From CAMCYM01 sp964405405 (GTDB lineage: Bacteria > Bacteroidota > Bacteroidia > Flavobacteriales_D > Sanyastnellaceae), in contig CAYONT010000024.1 in assembly GCA_964405405.1 (NCBI GenBank), positions 1 through 33,955 of the forward strand: 33,955 nucleotides of DNA. Reading direction: 5' to 3'. The translations under genes were made by a program, and so were the position numbers. Positions within the stretch are counted from its first letter, which is position 1, and each line of letters begins with the position of its first letter. The notes beneath the pieces are model-generated. The model was not told the origin of the DNA and did no database searches. It worked only from the letters and a program-made list of their open reading frames with translations. Shown piece after piece: positions 20,901-31,519 of the stretch.

Positions 20901-22702
20901 GGCGTGTCGCTTTCCGCCGGCGGAGGACAGCTGCCCTCCGGCCGCCAGCCCAGGTCGCAGAAGGTCACCATGTGCCATCCGCGGTTGACGTAGCCCGTTT
21001 CAGGACCGGTAGACTCCCACTCAAACCGGCGGCTGATGGGGCCAGGAGCGGTCTCGCCTTCTGATAGGCACCAGCCCGCTGTCTCCAACACCGCATCGTG
21101 CGCCGCGAATGCGAATGCCGTCGGCTCCGTGCCGGTATGCTCCCGGTACCAGCGCACCCGTTCCCACACGGCAGCATCTTCCCAATCCATCCAGTCCTTC
21201 ATGGGCAAGGTCAGCCGGGTGCGCTCGAGGAAGCCCCGCTCCAGAAACTCATACCCCTCGGCATCCGGGGAGATGTAAATCCGAACGTCCCGATCGCGCA
21301 CCAGCCGCAGCGCCGTCTGCAGATGCGCCACCATCGCCCGGGTGGCACTGCCGGCCGGAATGACCAGCACATGCGACACACCGGAGGCCAAACGATCCGT
21401 CACCCCAGTCGCAAACCGGTTCGTCACCTGAATGGTGTCCAACTTCGCCCGCGGAGCACCTGCCGTCATCGCAGCCAAACCTTCGGCCCGGAATCCCCGC
21501 ACGAAGGCTGCCTCCGCAGCGGCCTCGTCCCCACCGACACGCAACAGCCAAATCCGGTCCCCCGCATGCCGGCGGGCCACCTCCCGGCCCATGGCCTCCA
21601 ATGCGTCCTCGCGGCTGGGTTCTCCCAGCAAGGCGTTGCGCGCAGCCGCCACCGCTGTCCGGGGTTGGGGCGTCAGCATCCAGTGGGGCTTGCCCAGTCC
21701 CTCCGACACCTGCAGCGCAGAATCCATGGCGCTGCGCTGCAACGGCCCCAGCACCACGTCTGCGCGACGCATGTCCTCTTGGCTCCACGGCTTCCCACCG
21801 GGTGCCTCAGAGTCCACTGCGTGCAGCACCACTGGCCGGCCCGATGCCGCCCACTCTGCTGCGGCCCATTCTGCCCCCGCGTACAACTCCTGCGCCACGA
21901 CCCGCATGCGCTCCACCTTCGGCGGATACCCGCCCGCGGGCAGCGAATCCACCCCGGTACAGAACGGCAAGATGGCCAGAATGCGAAGGGTGTCATTCCC
22001 ATCGCAAGCGAACTTGGGCCGTACCCCCGAGTTGGCCGGGCTGGCCGGGCTTGCCGGGCTGGCCGGGCTCCCCGAGCTGGCCGAGTTGGCCGACAAAACC
22101 GCCTGCCCTGGCGAAGCGGACGCAGCAGCAGCCGCGGACGTGGATGCGGTTGCGGGTGCGGGTGCGGGTGCGGCAGAAGGCACCGCCGGTGCCCCTGAGG
22201 CGGTCGACACCGTTGGAACGGCTGCCCCGGGTCCACCAATCGGAATCTGAACCGTCGCCCCCACCCGCAAATCCGTCGTCATCCCCGGATTGATCGCCAG
22301 AATCTCGTCCACGCTGCAGCCGTATTTGCGGGCCAAACCGAACATCGTCTCCCCCGCCACCACCGAATGGGCCACCCGGTCAAGAGGCGTCCGCGAACCG
22401 GCGGGTACCATTGCGCCCTCGGATTCGACGGCATCCGGAAAGGACGGCAGGGTCACCCCAGCGGGGATGACCAGCACTTGACCGAGCCGCAGCGGCATGT
22501 CCGCCTTCACGTCCGGGTTCGCCTCCAACAACTGGTTCACCGACAAGTTGTACTGGGCCGAGATGCCATACAGCGTTTCCTTGCGGGCCACCGTGTGCGT
22601 GCGGCGCGACCCGCCGATCCCCTGGGCCACCAGTACCCCGGCCCAGAGCCAGAACCCCAGAACAAGCCCCAGCCCCAAGGCCCAACGTCCACTCCGTGTC
22701 AT
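20897..22702 (-). CDS. LysM and receptor-like (periplasmic binding fold) protein
   Basis: A 601-residue exported protein with a signal peptide (about residues 1-27). Two LysM peptidoglycan-binding modules follow, beginning HTVARKETLYGISAQYN and HSVVAGETMFGLARKYG. A low-complexity Ala/Pro/Ser linker made of short repeats comes next, and then a long region resembling type I periplasmic-binding proteins (ILAILPFCTG, ADVVLGPLQRSAMDSAL, VRGFRAEGLAAM, FAFAAHDAVLETAG). Similar LysM-plus-receptor genes follow guaA in flavobacteria. It probably binds the cell wall and may sense or bind an envelope ligand. I prefer the ATG at 22702, which gives an ATGA overlap with the guaA stop, over the in-frame ATG six bases upstream (22708). 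Confidence 0.8.
   Translation of the reverse strand: MTRSGRWALGLGLVLGFWLWAGVLVAQGIGGSRRTHTVARKETLYGISAQYNLSVNQLLEANPDVKADMPLRLGQVLVIPAGVTLPSFPDAVESEGAMVPAGSRTPLDRVAHSVVAGETMFGLARKYGCSVDEILAINPGMTTDLRVGATVQIPIGGPGAAVPTVSTASGAPAVPSAAPAPAPATASTSAAAAASASPGQAVLSANSASSGSPASPASPASPANSGVRPKFACDGNDTLRILAILPFCTGVDSLPAGGYPPKVERMRVVAQELYAGAEWAAAEWAASGRPVVLHAVDSEAPGGKPWSQEDMRRADVVLGPLQRSAMDSALQVSEGLGKPHWMLTPQPRTAVAAARNALLGEPSREDALEAMGREVARRHAGDRIWLLRVGGDEAAAEAAFVRGFRAEGLAAMTAGAPRAKLDTIQVTNRFATGVTDRLASGVSHVLVIPAGSATRAMVAHLQTALRLVRDRDVRIYISPDAEGYEFLERGFLERTRLTLPMKDWMDWEDAAVWERVRWYREHTGTEPTAFAFAAHDAVLETAGWCLSEGETAPGPISRRFEWESTGPETGYVNRGWHMVTFCDLGWRPEGSCPPPAESDTP
22031..22172. repeat. Low-complexity linker repeats in the LysM gene
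   Basis: Seven degenerate 9-bp units (22031-22093) encode SPA/SAN-type repeats, and a 6-bp GCGGGT tract (about 22150-22172) encodes alternating Ala-Pro. Both lie between the LysM modules and the receptor-like domain. Confidence 0.8.
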
Positions 22703-24240
22703 TCCCATTCGATGGTTGCTGGCGGTTTCGAACTGATGTCATAGACCACACGGTTGACCCCGCGGACCTTGTTGATGATTTCGTTCGAAATCCGTGCCAA
22801 AAATTCATACGGGAGGTGGCACCAATCCGCCGTCATCCCGTCCGTCGAAGTGACTGCCCGCAATGCCACCGCTTGTTCGTACGTGCGTTCATCCCCCATC
22901 ACCCCCACGCTTTGCACCGGCAGCAACATCGCGCCCGCTTGCCAAACCTCCTCATACAATCCCGCCTCCCGCAAACCGTGGATCCAAATGGCGTCCACCT
23001 CTTGCAACACCCGCACCTTCTCGTGGGTGACCTCGCCGAGGACCCGGATGCCCAAGCCCGGACCCGGGAAGGGATGCCGTCCCAGCAGGTCGGGCCGAAT
23101 GCCCAACGCCCGGCCCACCCGGCGCACTTCGTCCTTGAACAGCAGCCGCAGGGGCTCCACCACCTGCAACTTCATGTAGTCGGGCAGACCGCCGACATTG
23201 TGGTGGCTCTTGATCGTGGCCGAGGGCCCCCCGGTGGCGCTGACGCTCTCGATCACGTCCGGGTAGATGGTTCCTTGGCCGAGCCAACGGGCACCGACCA
23301 CCTCCTGGGATGCTTGGTCGAACACGTCGATGAAAGTCTTGCCTATGGATTTGCGTTTGGCCTCCGGATCGGTCAACCCCGCGAGTCCGGCCAGGAAGGC
23401 ATCGCCGGCGCGCACCCCGCGGACGTTCAGGCCCATGTGCTCATAATCCGCGAGCACCTGCTCGAATTCGTTCTTGCGGAGCAGGCCGTTGTCGACGAAG
23501 ATGCAGTGCAAGCGGTCGCCGATGGCCCGGTGGAGCAACTCAGCGGCCACGGTGCTGTCCACCCCGCCCGACAGGCCCAGGATGACGCGGTCCTCGCCGA
23601 GCTGCTGCCGAAGCTGGGCCACGGTGGTCTCGATGAAGCTGTCTGGCGTCCAGTCGCCCGTGCAGCCGCAGATGTCCTGCACGAAGTTCGCGAGCAGGAC
23701 GGGGCCTTCGGTGCTGTGCCAGACCTCCGGGTGGAACTGGATGCCCCAGACGGCGCGCTCGGGGTCCCGGAAACCGGCCACGGGGACATCATCGGTGCTG
23801 CAAATGATCTCGTAAGGGCCCGCGTCCTGGATGGTGTCGCCGTGGCTCATCCACACCTGCGAACCGGGGTTCATGCCGCGCAGCAGGGGGTCGCCGCTGT
23901 TCAGATGGGCCAGCCGGGCGCGCCCGTATTCGCGCGTGGCGGAGGGTTCCACGCGGCCGCCCTGGGCGTAGGCCAAATACTGCGCCCCATAACACACGCC
24001 CAGCACGGGCACTTTCCCCAACAGGGCGCCCAGGTTCGGATGGGGCGCATCCTCGGCCCGCACGCTGAAGGGCGATCCGCTGAGGATGACGCCGCACACA
24101 TCGCCCGCCAAGTCGGCAACGGTGGCTTCGAGGCGCTGCCAGGGCAGGATTTCCGAGTAGACGTTGAGCTCGCGGACCCGGCGGGCGATGAGCTGGGTGT
24201 ACTGGGAACCGAAGTCGAAGATGAGGATGCGTTGCGACAT
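22699..24240 (-). CDS. guaA: GMP synthase (glutamine-hydrolysing)
   Basis: A 513-residue enzyme that converts XMP to GMP. The N-terminal glutamine amidotransferase has the nucleophile Cys83 (GVCYGAQYLA) with His170 and Glu172 in GIQFHPEV. The ATP-pyrophosphatase domain has the P-loop LSGGVDST (223-230). The C-terminal dimerisation domain ends CHLPYEF...KPPATIEWE. ATG 24240 (MSQRILIFDFG) is chosen because the family begins there; upstream in-frame sequence overlaps the maf promoter region. TACCTTCG and five bases precede the ATG. It heads a minus-strand unit with the LysM gene and the small MGMT-like gene. No upstream riboswitch was seen. Confidence 0.97.
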   Translation of the reverse strand: MSQRILIFDFGSQYTQLIARRVRELNVYSEILPWQRLEATVADLAGDVCGVILSGSPFSVRAEDAPHPNLGALLGKVPVLGVCYGAQYLAYAQGGRVEPSATREYGRARLAHLNSGDPLLRGMNPGSQVWMSHGDTIQDAGPYEIICSTDDVPVAGFRDPERAVWGIQFHPEVWHSTEGPVLLANFVQDICGCTGDWTPDSFIETTVAQLRQQLGEDRVILGLSGGVDSTVAAELLHRAIGDRLHCIFVDNGLLRKNEFEQVLADYEHMGLNVRGVRAGDAFLAGLAGLTDPEAKRKSIGKTFIDVFDQASQEVVGARWLGQGTIYPDVIESVSATGGPSATIKSHHNVGGLPDYMKLQVVEPLRLLFKDEVRRVGRALGIRPDLLGRHPFPGPGLGIRVLGEVTHEKVRVLQEVDAIWIHGLREAGLYEEVWQAGAMLLPVQSVGVMGDERTYEQAVALRAVTSTDGMTADWCHLPYEFLARISNEIINKVRGVNRVVYDISSKPPATIEWE

Positions 24241-24245
24241 GGGCG

Positions 24246-24271
24246 CGAAGGTAGGAACGCAGTTACATTTA
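24246..24271. promoter_or_regulatory. Divergent -7-like boxes of guaA and maf
   Basis: The start codons are 35 bases apart. TACCTTCG (minus strand, 24246-24253) ends five bases before the guaA ATG. TACATTTA (plus strand, 24264-24271) ends four bases before the maf ATG. If these are -7 boxes, both mRNAs would start at or near the start codon. Confidence 0.5.
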
Positions 24272-24275
24272 CCGG

Positions 24276-24878
24276 ATGGAGAATGGGGCACCCTTGGCCG
24301 CCGGGTGGCGGATTTTGTTAGCCAGTCAGTCTCCGCGGCGGCTGGAGCTGCTGCGGTTGCTGGGCCTGGAGCCCGTGGTGCGGGCGATGGATGTGGACGA
24401 GTCGTTTCCCGAGGGTTGGGCGCCGGAGTCGGTGGTGGACCTGCTGGCGCGGCGAAAGGCCCAGGCCGGTCTCTCGGCGCTCGGCCAGGACGAGCTGCTC
24501 ATCGCAGGGGACACGGTGGTGTCGCTGGATGGGCACATCCTCAACAAGCCGGCCGACGCCGCCGAGGCGGTGGCCATGCTCCAGCAGCTCAGCGGCCGCA
24601 CCCATCGGGTGGCCACCGCGGTCGCCGTGGCGACCCAAGCGGGCGGGGTCCACAGCGAAGTCGATGTCTGCGAAGTGACCTTCGCCCCCCTGGACCCCAC
24701 CCTCATCGCCCGGTACGTGGCCTCCGGCGCCCCCCTCGACAAAGCCGGCGCCTACGGCATCCAGGACCTCCTTGGCGCTGCCGCCATCGAGCGCATCCAC
24801 GGTTCGTACTACACCGTCATGGGGCTGCCGACGCACTGTGTTTTCCGGATGCTGACCGCGGTTGGGCCACGGGGTTGA
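24276..24878 (+). CDS. maf: Maf/YhdE-family nucleoside triphosphate pyrophosphatase
   Basis: A 200-residue Maf protein, which hydrolyses dTTP, UTP and modified nucleotides to monophosphates. Motifs are LASQSPRRLELLR at the start, GDTVVSLDG in the middle, GAYGIQ, and ERIHGSYYTVMGLP near the end. The last motif fits the dTTP/UTP (YhdE) group better than the 7-methyl-GTP group, though I cannot separate them with certainty. It is transcribed alone, divergently from guaA. Usp starts 63 bases after its stop. Confidence 0.93.
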   Translation: MENGAPLAAGWRILLASQSPRRLELLRLLGLEPVVRAMDVDESFPEGWAPESVVDLLARRKAQAGLSALGQDELLIAGDTVVSLDGHILNKPADAAEAVAMLQQLSGRTHRVATAVAVATQAGGVHSEVDVCEVTFAPLDPTLIARYVASGAPLDKAGAYGIQDLLGAAAIERIHGSYYTVMGLPTHCVFRMLTAVGPRG

Positions 24879-24941
24879 AAATTTGGCCTGAAAGCGACGC
24901 ACGTCAGTCCACCAGCAGGGGGCATACAGCACCTTTGCCCC

Positions 24942-25334
24942 GTGAAACGTGTCTTGATTCTGACCGATTTGACTCCTGCATCCCGTGAGGCTTGCGCCGA
25001 GGCCATGGATTGGCTGCGCGGCGATGCGGTGCACACTGCGTTGGGCTTCATCCACCCGTCCGTGCCCCAAGCCCGCGGTCTGCTCATCCGGGTGGAGCAG
25101 GTGCACTGGGACACCATCCACGGCCTGCAAGCCGCCCTGGGCGCGCAGGAAAGCGTGGTATGCGGTTGGGCGGAAATGCAACAACGCATCCGAAGCAATC
25201 AGTTCGACTTGGTGGTGCTGACCGCCGGCGCCCCGCAGGCCAACGACGGAGGACAGGCGATTCCAGAGCATTTCATTCAGTCCTGGGGCGTACCGGTGGT
25301 GACCTTCCCCTCTTCTGCGGCGCACTCGGCATGA
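24942..25334 (+). CDS. Short universal stress-like protein, GTG start
   Basis: A 130-residue protein with the universal stress protein fold pattern (VLILTDLTPASREACAEAMDWL at the start; FDLVVLTAGAP in the second half; GVPVVTFP near the end). Usual length is about 140 residues, and the ATP-binding GxxG motif is weak. The start is GTG, just after CACCTTTG and four C residues. Its stop overlaps the ccoI ATG (ATGA), so it heads the cytochrome cbb3 unit. Usp-like genes are often linked to microaerobic genes. The role in the oxidase pathway is inferred from position only. Confidence 0.75.
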   Translation: MKRVLILTDLTPASREACAEAMDWLRGDAVHTALGFIHPSVPQARGLLIRVEQVHWDTIHGLQAALGAQESVVCGWAEMQQRIRSNQFDLVVLTAGAPQANDGGQAIPEHFIQSWGVPVVTFPSSAAHSA

Positions 25335-27775
25335 AACCGCACTCCGAATTGGGAGGCCCAGACCCGGTGACAAACAGCGACCCCGGTGCCGATGCGGTTC
25401 GCTGGGCCCACCTGCGCAGTGCGGATTACCAAACCCGCCAAGTGCAGCGCTTGGCCGATGGCAGTGCCCGGGTGCGTTGGTCCATTCCGAGCATGCACTG
25501 CGCGGCTTGCGTGGCTTTCTTGGAGGAGTTGCCTGCAAAAATGGCCGCCATTCGCCACGCTGAAGTCGATTTTCCGCGGAAGACCTTGGCCATCGCGTAC
25601 GACCCCGATGCCTTGGATTTGGTGCCATTGGCAGCCTGGCTTACGCGCATGGGCTTTGAGCCCGTGCCCGAGGAACAGCCCGCGGCCAGCGCACCTTCTG
25701 TCCGCCTCCGGAGGAAGGAGTTGGGCCGATTGGCCGTAGCGGGGTTCTGCTTCGGCAACATCATGCTCCTCTCCTTCGCGGATCACCTGGGGGGGGATGT
25801 TTTTGACGCAAGTGGATTCGAAGGGATGTTCGGGGCATTCAATTTCCTGCTCTCCCTTCCGGTGCTGGTCTACAGTGGAGGCGGCTATTTCATCAGCGCT
25901 TGGCGTGCACTCCGGTCGCGGACCTTGAACATGGATGTGCCCATCGCCCTGGGCATGCTTGCCATCGAAGGCCGGTCCCTCTGGGAATGGACGACGGGCA
26001 TGGGCATGGGGTATTTTGACTCCCTGGCCGGACTGGTGTTTTTCCTCTTGATCGGGAAGTGGTACCAAGGGCATACCCATGCCCAGATGTCCTACGAACG
26101 AGATTATCAGAGCTGGTTTCCGATGTCGGTTCTTCGGCGCACGGCGGCGGGCGGCCATGAACCGGTTCCCATCTCACAATTGCAGCCCGGTGACTTCATC
26201 CGGATCCACCACGGCGAAATTGTGCCCGCCGACGGGGTGTTGCGCGAGGGAGCCGGCTGGATCGACCGATCTTTCGTCACCGGGGAGTCCCTGCCGGTGG
26301 CGGTGGGACCGGGGGAGCCCCTGCAGGCCGGTGGCCGCCAGCTCGCTGGGGCCCTCCTCATCGAGGTCGTGAAACCCGTTCAACAAAGTGCCCTGACCCG
26401 GCTCTGGAACAGCGAGGCCTTCCAGAAAGAGCGCCACGATGTGGTCACCGACCCCGTTCACCGAATTGCCAAACGCTTCACCGCCTACGTCCTCACCATC
26501 GCCTTGGGCGCTTGGCTGTTCTGGATCGGTCGAGATGCAGGCACCGCATGGAACGCCTTGACGGCCACGTTGATTGTGGCGTGTCCGTGCGCTTTGGCCT
26601 TGAGCTTGCCCTTTACTTATGGCAGTGCGATGCGGTACCTCGGCCGGGCTGGAGCCTACCTGAAGAATACGTTGGTCGTGGAGCGCATGGCTGGGGTTCG
26701 ATCGCTGGTCTTCGACAAAACCGGGACGTTGACCCCTGCGGCCGCTTTTTCGGTGCGTTTTGAGGCGGTGTCGCGGGGGGTGGAATCGGCGGAGACGGTG
26801 GAGACGGCTGAGACCGTGGAGACGGCTGAGACCATGGAGGCGGTGGAGGCGGTGAACGCCGCGGTGCGCGCAGCGGTGGCGGCGGTGGCAGCCTCGAGTG
26901 CCCACCCGCTGAGCCGGGCCATCGCGCGGCACTGGACCGATGCCGGGGAGTCCGGGATTGCCTTGCCCGGGGTCGATGGGTTCCTCGAACAGCCGGGCGC
27001 GGGCATCACGGCTTGGGCGGGTGGCCACAGGGTCCGCATCGGCAGCGCCCGCTGGGTCGGGGCGGACGTGGCCCCAGCTGACTGGGCCTTCCCGGAAACC
27101 GACGCTGTCCAAGGGACGGACGGGCCAGACGGGCTGCGAACCTCCCTCGTGTACGTCGCCCTGGATGACCAGCCCCTCGGCCGCTTCCATTTCACCAAAC
27201 CCCTGCGGACCGGCATCGCGGAAGAACTGAGCCAACTCGCTTCGCGGTACGACCTCCACCTCATCAGCGGCGATTCCGACAGCGAGCGCGCCGCCTTTGC
27301 TCGCTGGTTTCCGGCAGGCCAAACCCATTTCAACCAGCAACCCGAGGACAAGATGGCCTACATCGCGGCGCGCCAGGCGGAACACCCCGGGACCTTCGTC
27401 GCCATGATCGGCGACGGCCTCAACGACGCCGGCGCCCTGCGCCAAGCGGACCTCGGCGTCGCCGTGGTCGACGACCTGTACGCCTTCTCCCCAGCCAGCG
27501 ACCTCATCCTCAGCGCGCACGCACTCCCCTACCTCGGCCGGATGCTCGACTTCGCCCGGGAGAGCCGCAGGACCGTCTACCTCCTCTTCGCCATCTCCTT
27601 CTGCTACAACCTCGTAGGACTGAGCTTCGCCGTCCAGGGCACCCTGACGCCCATCGTCGCCGCGATCCTCATGCCCGTCAGTTCCTTCACCGTCGTCGCC
27701 GTGGCCTTGATCCGGACCCGGTACGCTTGGCGCAAGGTGGGCCTCCCCTCCGTGCCCGCCCCCGGGAGAACCTGA
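25331..27775 (+). CDS. ccoI: Copper-transporting P-type ATPase CcoI (oxidase assembly)
   Basis: An 814-residue P1B-type ATPase that probably delivers copper for cytochrome cbb3 assembly. An N-terminal HMA-like domain has MHCAAC (Cys57, Cys60). Then come membrane segments, the actuator TGES, the transport motif CPCAL, the phosphorylation site DKTGTLT, the nucleotide-domain HPLS, and GDGLNDAG near the end. The membrane segment near the end is SFTVVAVALIRTRY. The nucleotide domain contains an extra Glu/Thr/Val repeat (ETAETV units) before HPLS. The start at 25331 overlaps the usp stop. It is followed after 110 bases by ccoS. The CcoI name rests on context; a general copper ATPase is the alternative. 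Confidence 0.9.
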   Translation: MKPHSELGGPDPVTNSDPGADAVRWAHLRSADYQTRQVQRLADGSARVRWSIPSMHCAACVAFLEELPAKMAAIRHAEVDFPRKTLAIAYDPDALDLVPLAAWLTRMGFEPVPEEQPAASAPSVRLRRKELGRLAVAGFCFGNIMLLSFADHLGGDVFDASGFEGMFGAFNFLLSLPVLVYSGGGYFISAWRALRSRTLNMDVPIALGMLAIEGRSLWEWTTGMGMGYFDSLAGLVFFLLIGKWYQGHTHAQMSYERDYQSWFPMSVLRRTAAGGHEPVPISQLQPGDFIRIHHGEIVPADGVLREGAGWIDRSFVTGESLPVAVGPGEPLQAGGRQLAGALLIEVVKPVQQSALTRLWNSEAFQKERHDVVTDPVHRIAKRFTAYVLTIALGAWLFWIGRDAGTAWNALTATLIVACPCALALSLPFTYGSAMRYLGRAGAYLKNTLVVERMAGVRSLVFDKTGTLTPAAAFSVRFEAVSRGVESAETVETAETVETAETMEAVEAVNAAVRAAVAAVAASSAHPLSRAIARHWTDAGESGIALPGVDGFLEQPGAGITAWAGGHRVRIGSARWVGADVAPADWAFPETDAVQGTDGPDGLRTSLVYVALDDQPLGRFHFTKPLRTGIAEELSQLASRYDLHLISGDSDSERAAFARWFPAGQTHFNQQPEDKMAYIAARQAEHPGTFVAMIGDGLNDAGALRQADLGVAVVDDLYAFSPASDLILSAHALPYLGRMLDFARESRRTVYLLFAISFCYNLVGLSFAVQGTLTPIVAAILMPVSSFTVVAVALIRTRYAWRKVGLPSVPAPGRT
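26791..26854. repeat. In-frame 9/18-bp repeats in ccoI
   Basis: The 18-bp units at 26801-26818 and 26819-26836 differ at two bases and are flanked by 9-bp relatives. They code for an ETVETAETV-type insert in the nucleotide-binding domain ahead of HPLS. Confidence 0.88.
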
Positions 27776-27804
27776 TTTCGCGCACCTTCTCCGCCCGCCG
27801 CAAC

Positions 27805-27816
27805 TGATTTCGATCA
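27805..27816. promoter_or_regulatory. FNR/Crp-type palindrome before ccoS
   Basis: TGATTTCGATCA is a perfect TGAT-N4-ATCA palindrome, the core of FNR-family sites; flanking bases are C and G instead of the ideal T and A. It is in the 110-bp gap between ccoI and ccoS, 70 bases before the ccoS ATG, and could control a promoter for ccoS-NO-QP-G-H under low oxygen. No FNR gene is in the window. Confidence 0.6.
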
Positions 27817-27885
27817 GGAAGCCATGTGAGGCCCGTCAGTTCCCGGGCACGCTCGGCGGGGGAGATTCGCAGAGAAATCAACACA

Positions 27886-28061
27886 ATGTCTGTGATTCCC
27901 TTGCTGATCATCCTGGGACTGCTGGTCGCCGGCGGTTTCCTCTTCGGGTTCCTGTGGGCTTTGCGCGCAGGCCAATTCGACGACACAACGACGCCTTCCT
28001 GGCGCATCCTGGACACCCCTCCGGCGCCTTCCCACCCTGCTGAAACCCCCGCCTCCAAGTC

Positions 28062-28065
<4 letters not shown>
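27886..28065 (+). CDS. ccoS: Cytochrome cbb3 maturation protein CcoS
   Basis: A 59-residue protein with one membrane segment (PLLIILGLLVAGGFLFGFLW) followed by RAGQFDD, the conserved CcoS pattern. It is needed for cofactor insertion into the oxidase in other bacteria. The stop overlaps the ccoNO ATG as ATGA, as is common for operon genes here. The C-terminus is Pro/Ser/Ala-rich. Confidence 0.92.
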
Positions 28066-30193
<2,128 letters not shown>

Positions 30194-30194
<1 letters not shown>

Positions 30195-31498
30195 TGCGAT
30201 ACGTCAAGCACCACCTGGCCCAGCTCGAGGGAGTCGAGGTTTGGCCTATGATTTCATTGCTCCTGTTCTTCGCCTTTTTCATCCTCTTGGGATGGTGGGT
30301 GGTCCGCATGCGGAAGTCGCATGTCGATGAAATGGCCCAGATGCCCTTGAAGCCGGACGAAACCCCGGACATGGGCAAGGCTTTGTGGGTGTTGGTGGGA
30401 TGGCTCACCGGGGGGGCGGTGGGGACGCTTGGGGCCCAAGGAGTCGAAACGACTCCGGTTCCGCTGGAGCCCGCGGCGCAGGCAGCGCAAGTGGCGGAGG
30501 CAGCGGGGACCCACTTCGGATTGTCGGACGGGGTTTGGCTTACGCTGCTGCTCTCCACCGCATTCTTGCTCACGGCCCTGATCGTGGGCGCCCTGGGGAT
30601 TTTGCGGAACCTCATCGAACACCGGGCCCTGCGAAACCGGGGGGTGCTGCCCAGCGTGGGGGGCGGGGCACTGCTCCTGGTGACGGTGTTGAGCGATTCG
30701 ACGTTCTGGGGGTTGGTGGTCGGCAATGTCTTGTTGATGGGGTTCTTGTTGGTGCTGCTGGACTATATCCGCACGATGACCCGAGACCTGAGGCCCCAGC
30801 GTTCTGACCCTCCGGTTCGGGCTTTGGCGTCGTCAGAAGCCCTCGTGGCCCCCCCGTGGTGGGAACGCATCGCGCGCAGGCTCAATGGCCACAAACCCCT
30901 CGCCCAAGAAGAGGACCTTCTGCTGAACCACGCCTACGATGGCATCCAGGAACTGGACAACCGCTTGCCTCCTTGGTGGCTGTATGGCTTCTACCTCTCC
31001 ATCGTGGTGGGGGTGGCGTACCTGTTTCACTACCACATCCTGGGTTACGGTCCGCTCAGTGCCGAAGCTTACGAAATCGAGATGGAAGAGGCCGAAGCGG
31101 CCACCGCCGCTTTCATCGCCCAGCGGGCGGCGAACGTGGACGAAAACACGGTCGCCTACTTGCCAGAACCCGACCGCTTGCAGAGCGGGTTGCAGGTGTT
31201 CACGAAGCATTGCGTGGCCTGCCATGCACCCGACGGCGGCGGCGGCGTGGGGCCCAACTTGACGGACGCCTACTGGCTGCACGGAGGAACCATCGGCGAT
31301 CTGTTTCGGACCATTCAGTATGGAGTTCCGGCGAAAGGCATGAAGGCTTGGCGTGCCGATTTGACCCCCATCGAAATCCAGAACGTTTCCACCTACATCC
31401 TCAGCCTGCAAGGGACCACGCCGGCCAAGCCCAAGGAGCCCCAAGGCGAGTGGGTGGCAACGGCCGATTCCACGGAAGCCATCGCCCAGTCCCGCTGA
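30194..31498 (+). CDS. ccoQP: CcoQ-CcoP fusion, cbb3 oxidase subunit III
   Basis: A 434-residue protein. Residues 1-52 are a CcoQ-like small membrane protein (HHLAQLEGVEVWPMISLLLF, then a second basic stretch ending DEMAQMPL), normally a separate gene. After a linker and two or three membrane segments (about 110-205), the C-terminal part is CcoP with a single c-haem motif, Cys340-x-x-Cys343-His344 (HCVACHAPDGGG), and MKAWRADLTPIEIQNVSTYILSL. The single haem fits Bacteroidota CcoP, unlike the dihaem proteobacterial type. There is no internal start with a good context, so the join is real unless there is a sequencing error. It passes electrons from donor cytochromes to CcoO. Confidence 0.88.
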
Positions 31499-31519
31499 GT
31501 CTCGAGCCGCCCTGAAGTC

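Noticed and set aside
22699..24275. A purine riboswitch upstream of guaA
   Set aside because: Only 35 bases separate the guaA and maf starts, too short for one, and no aptamer-like fold was seen.
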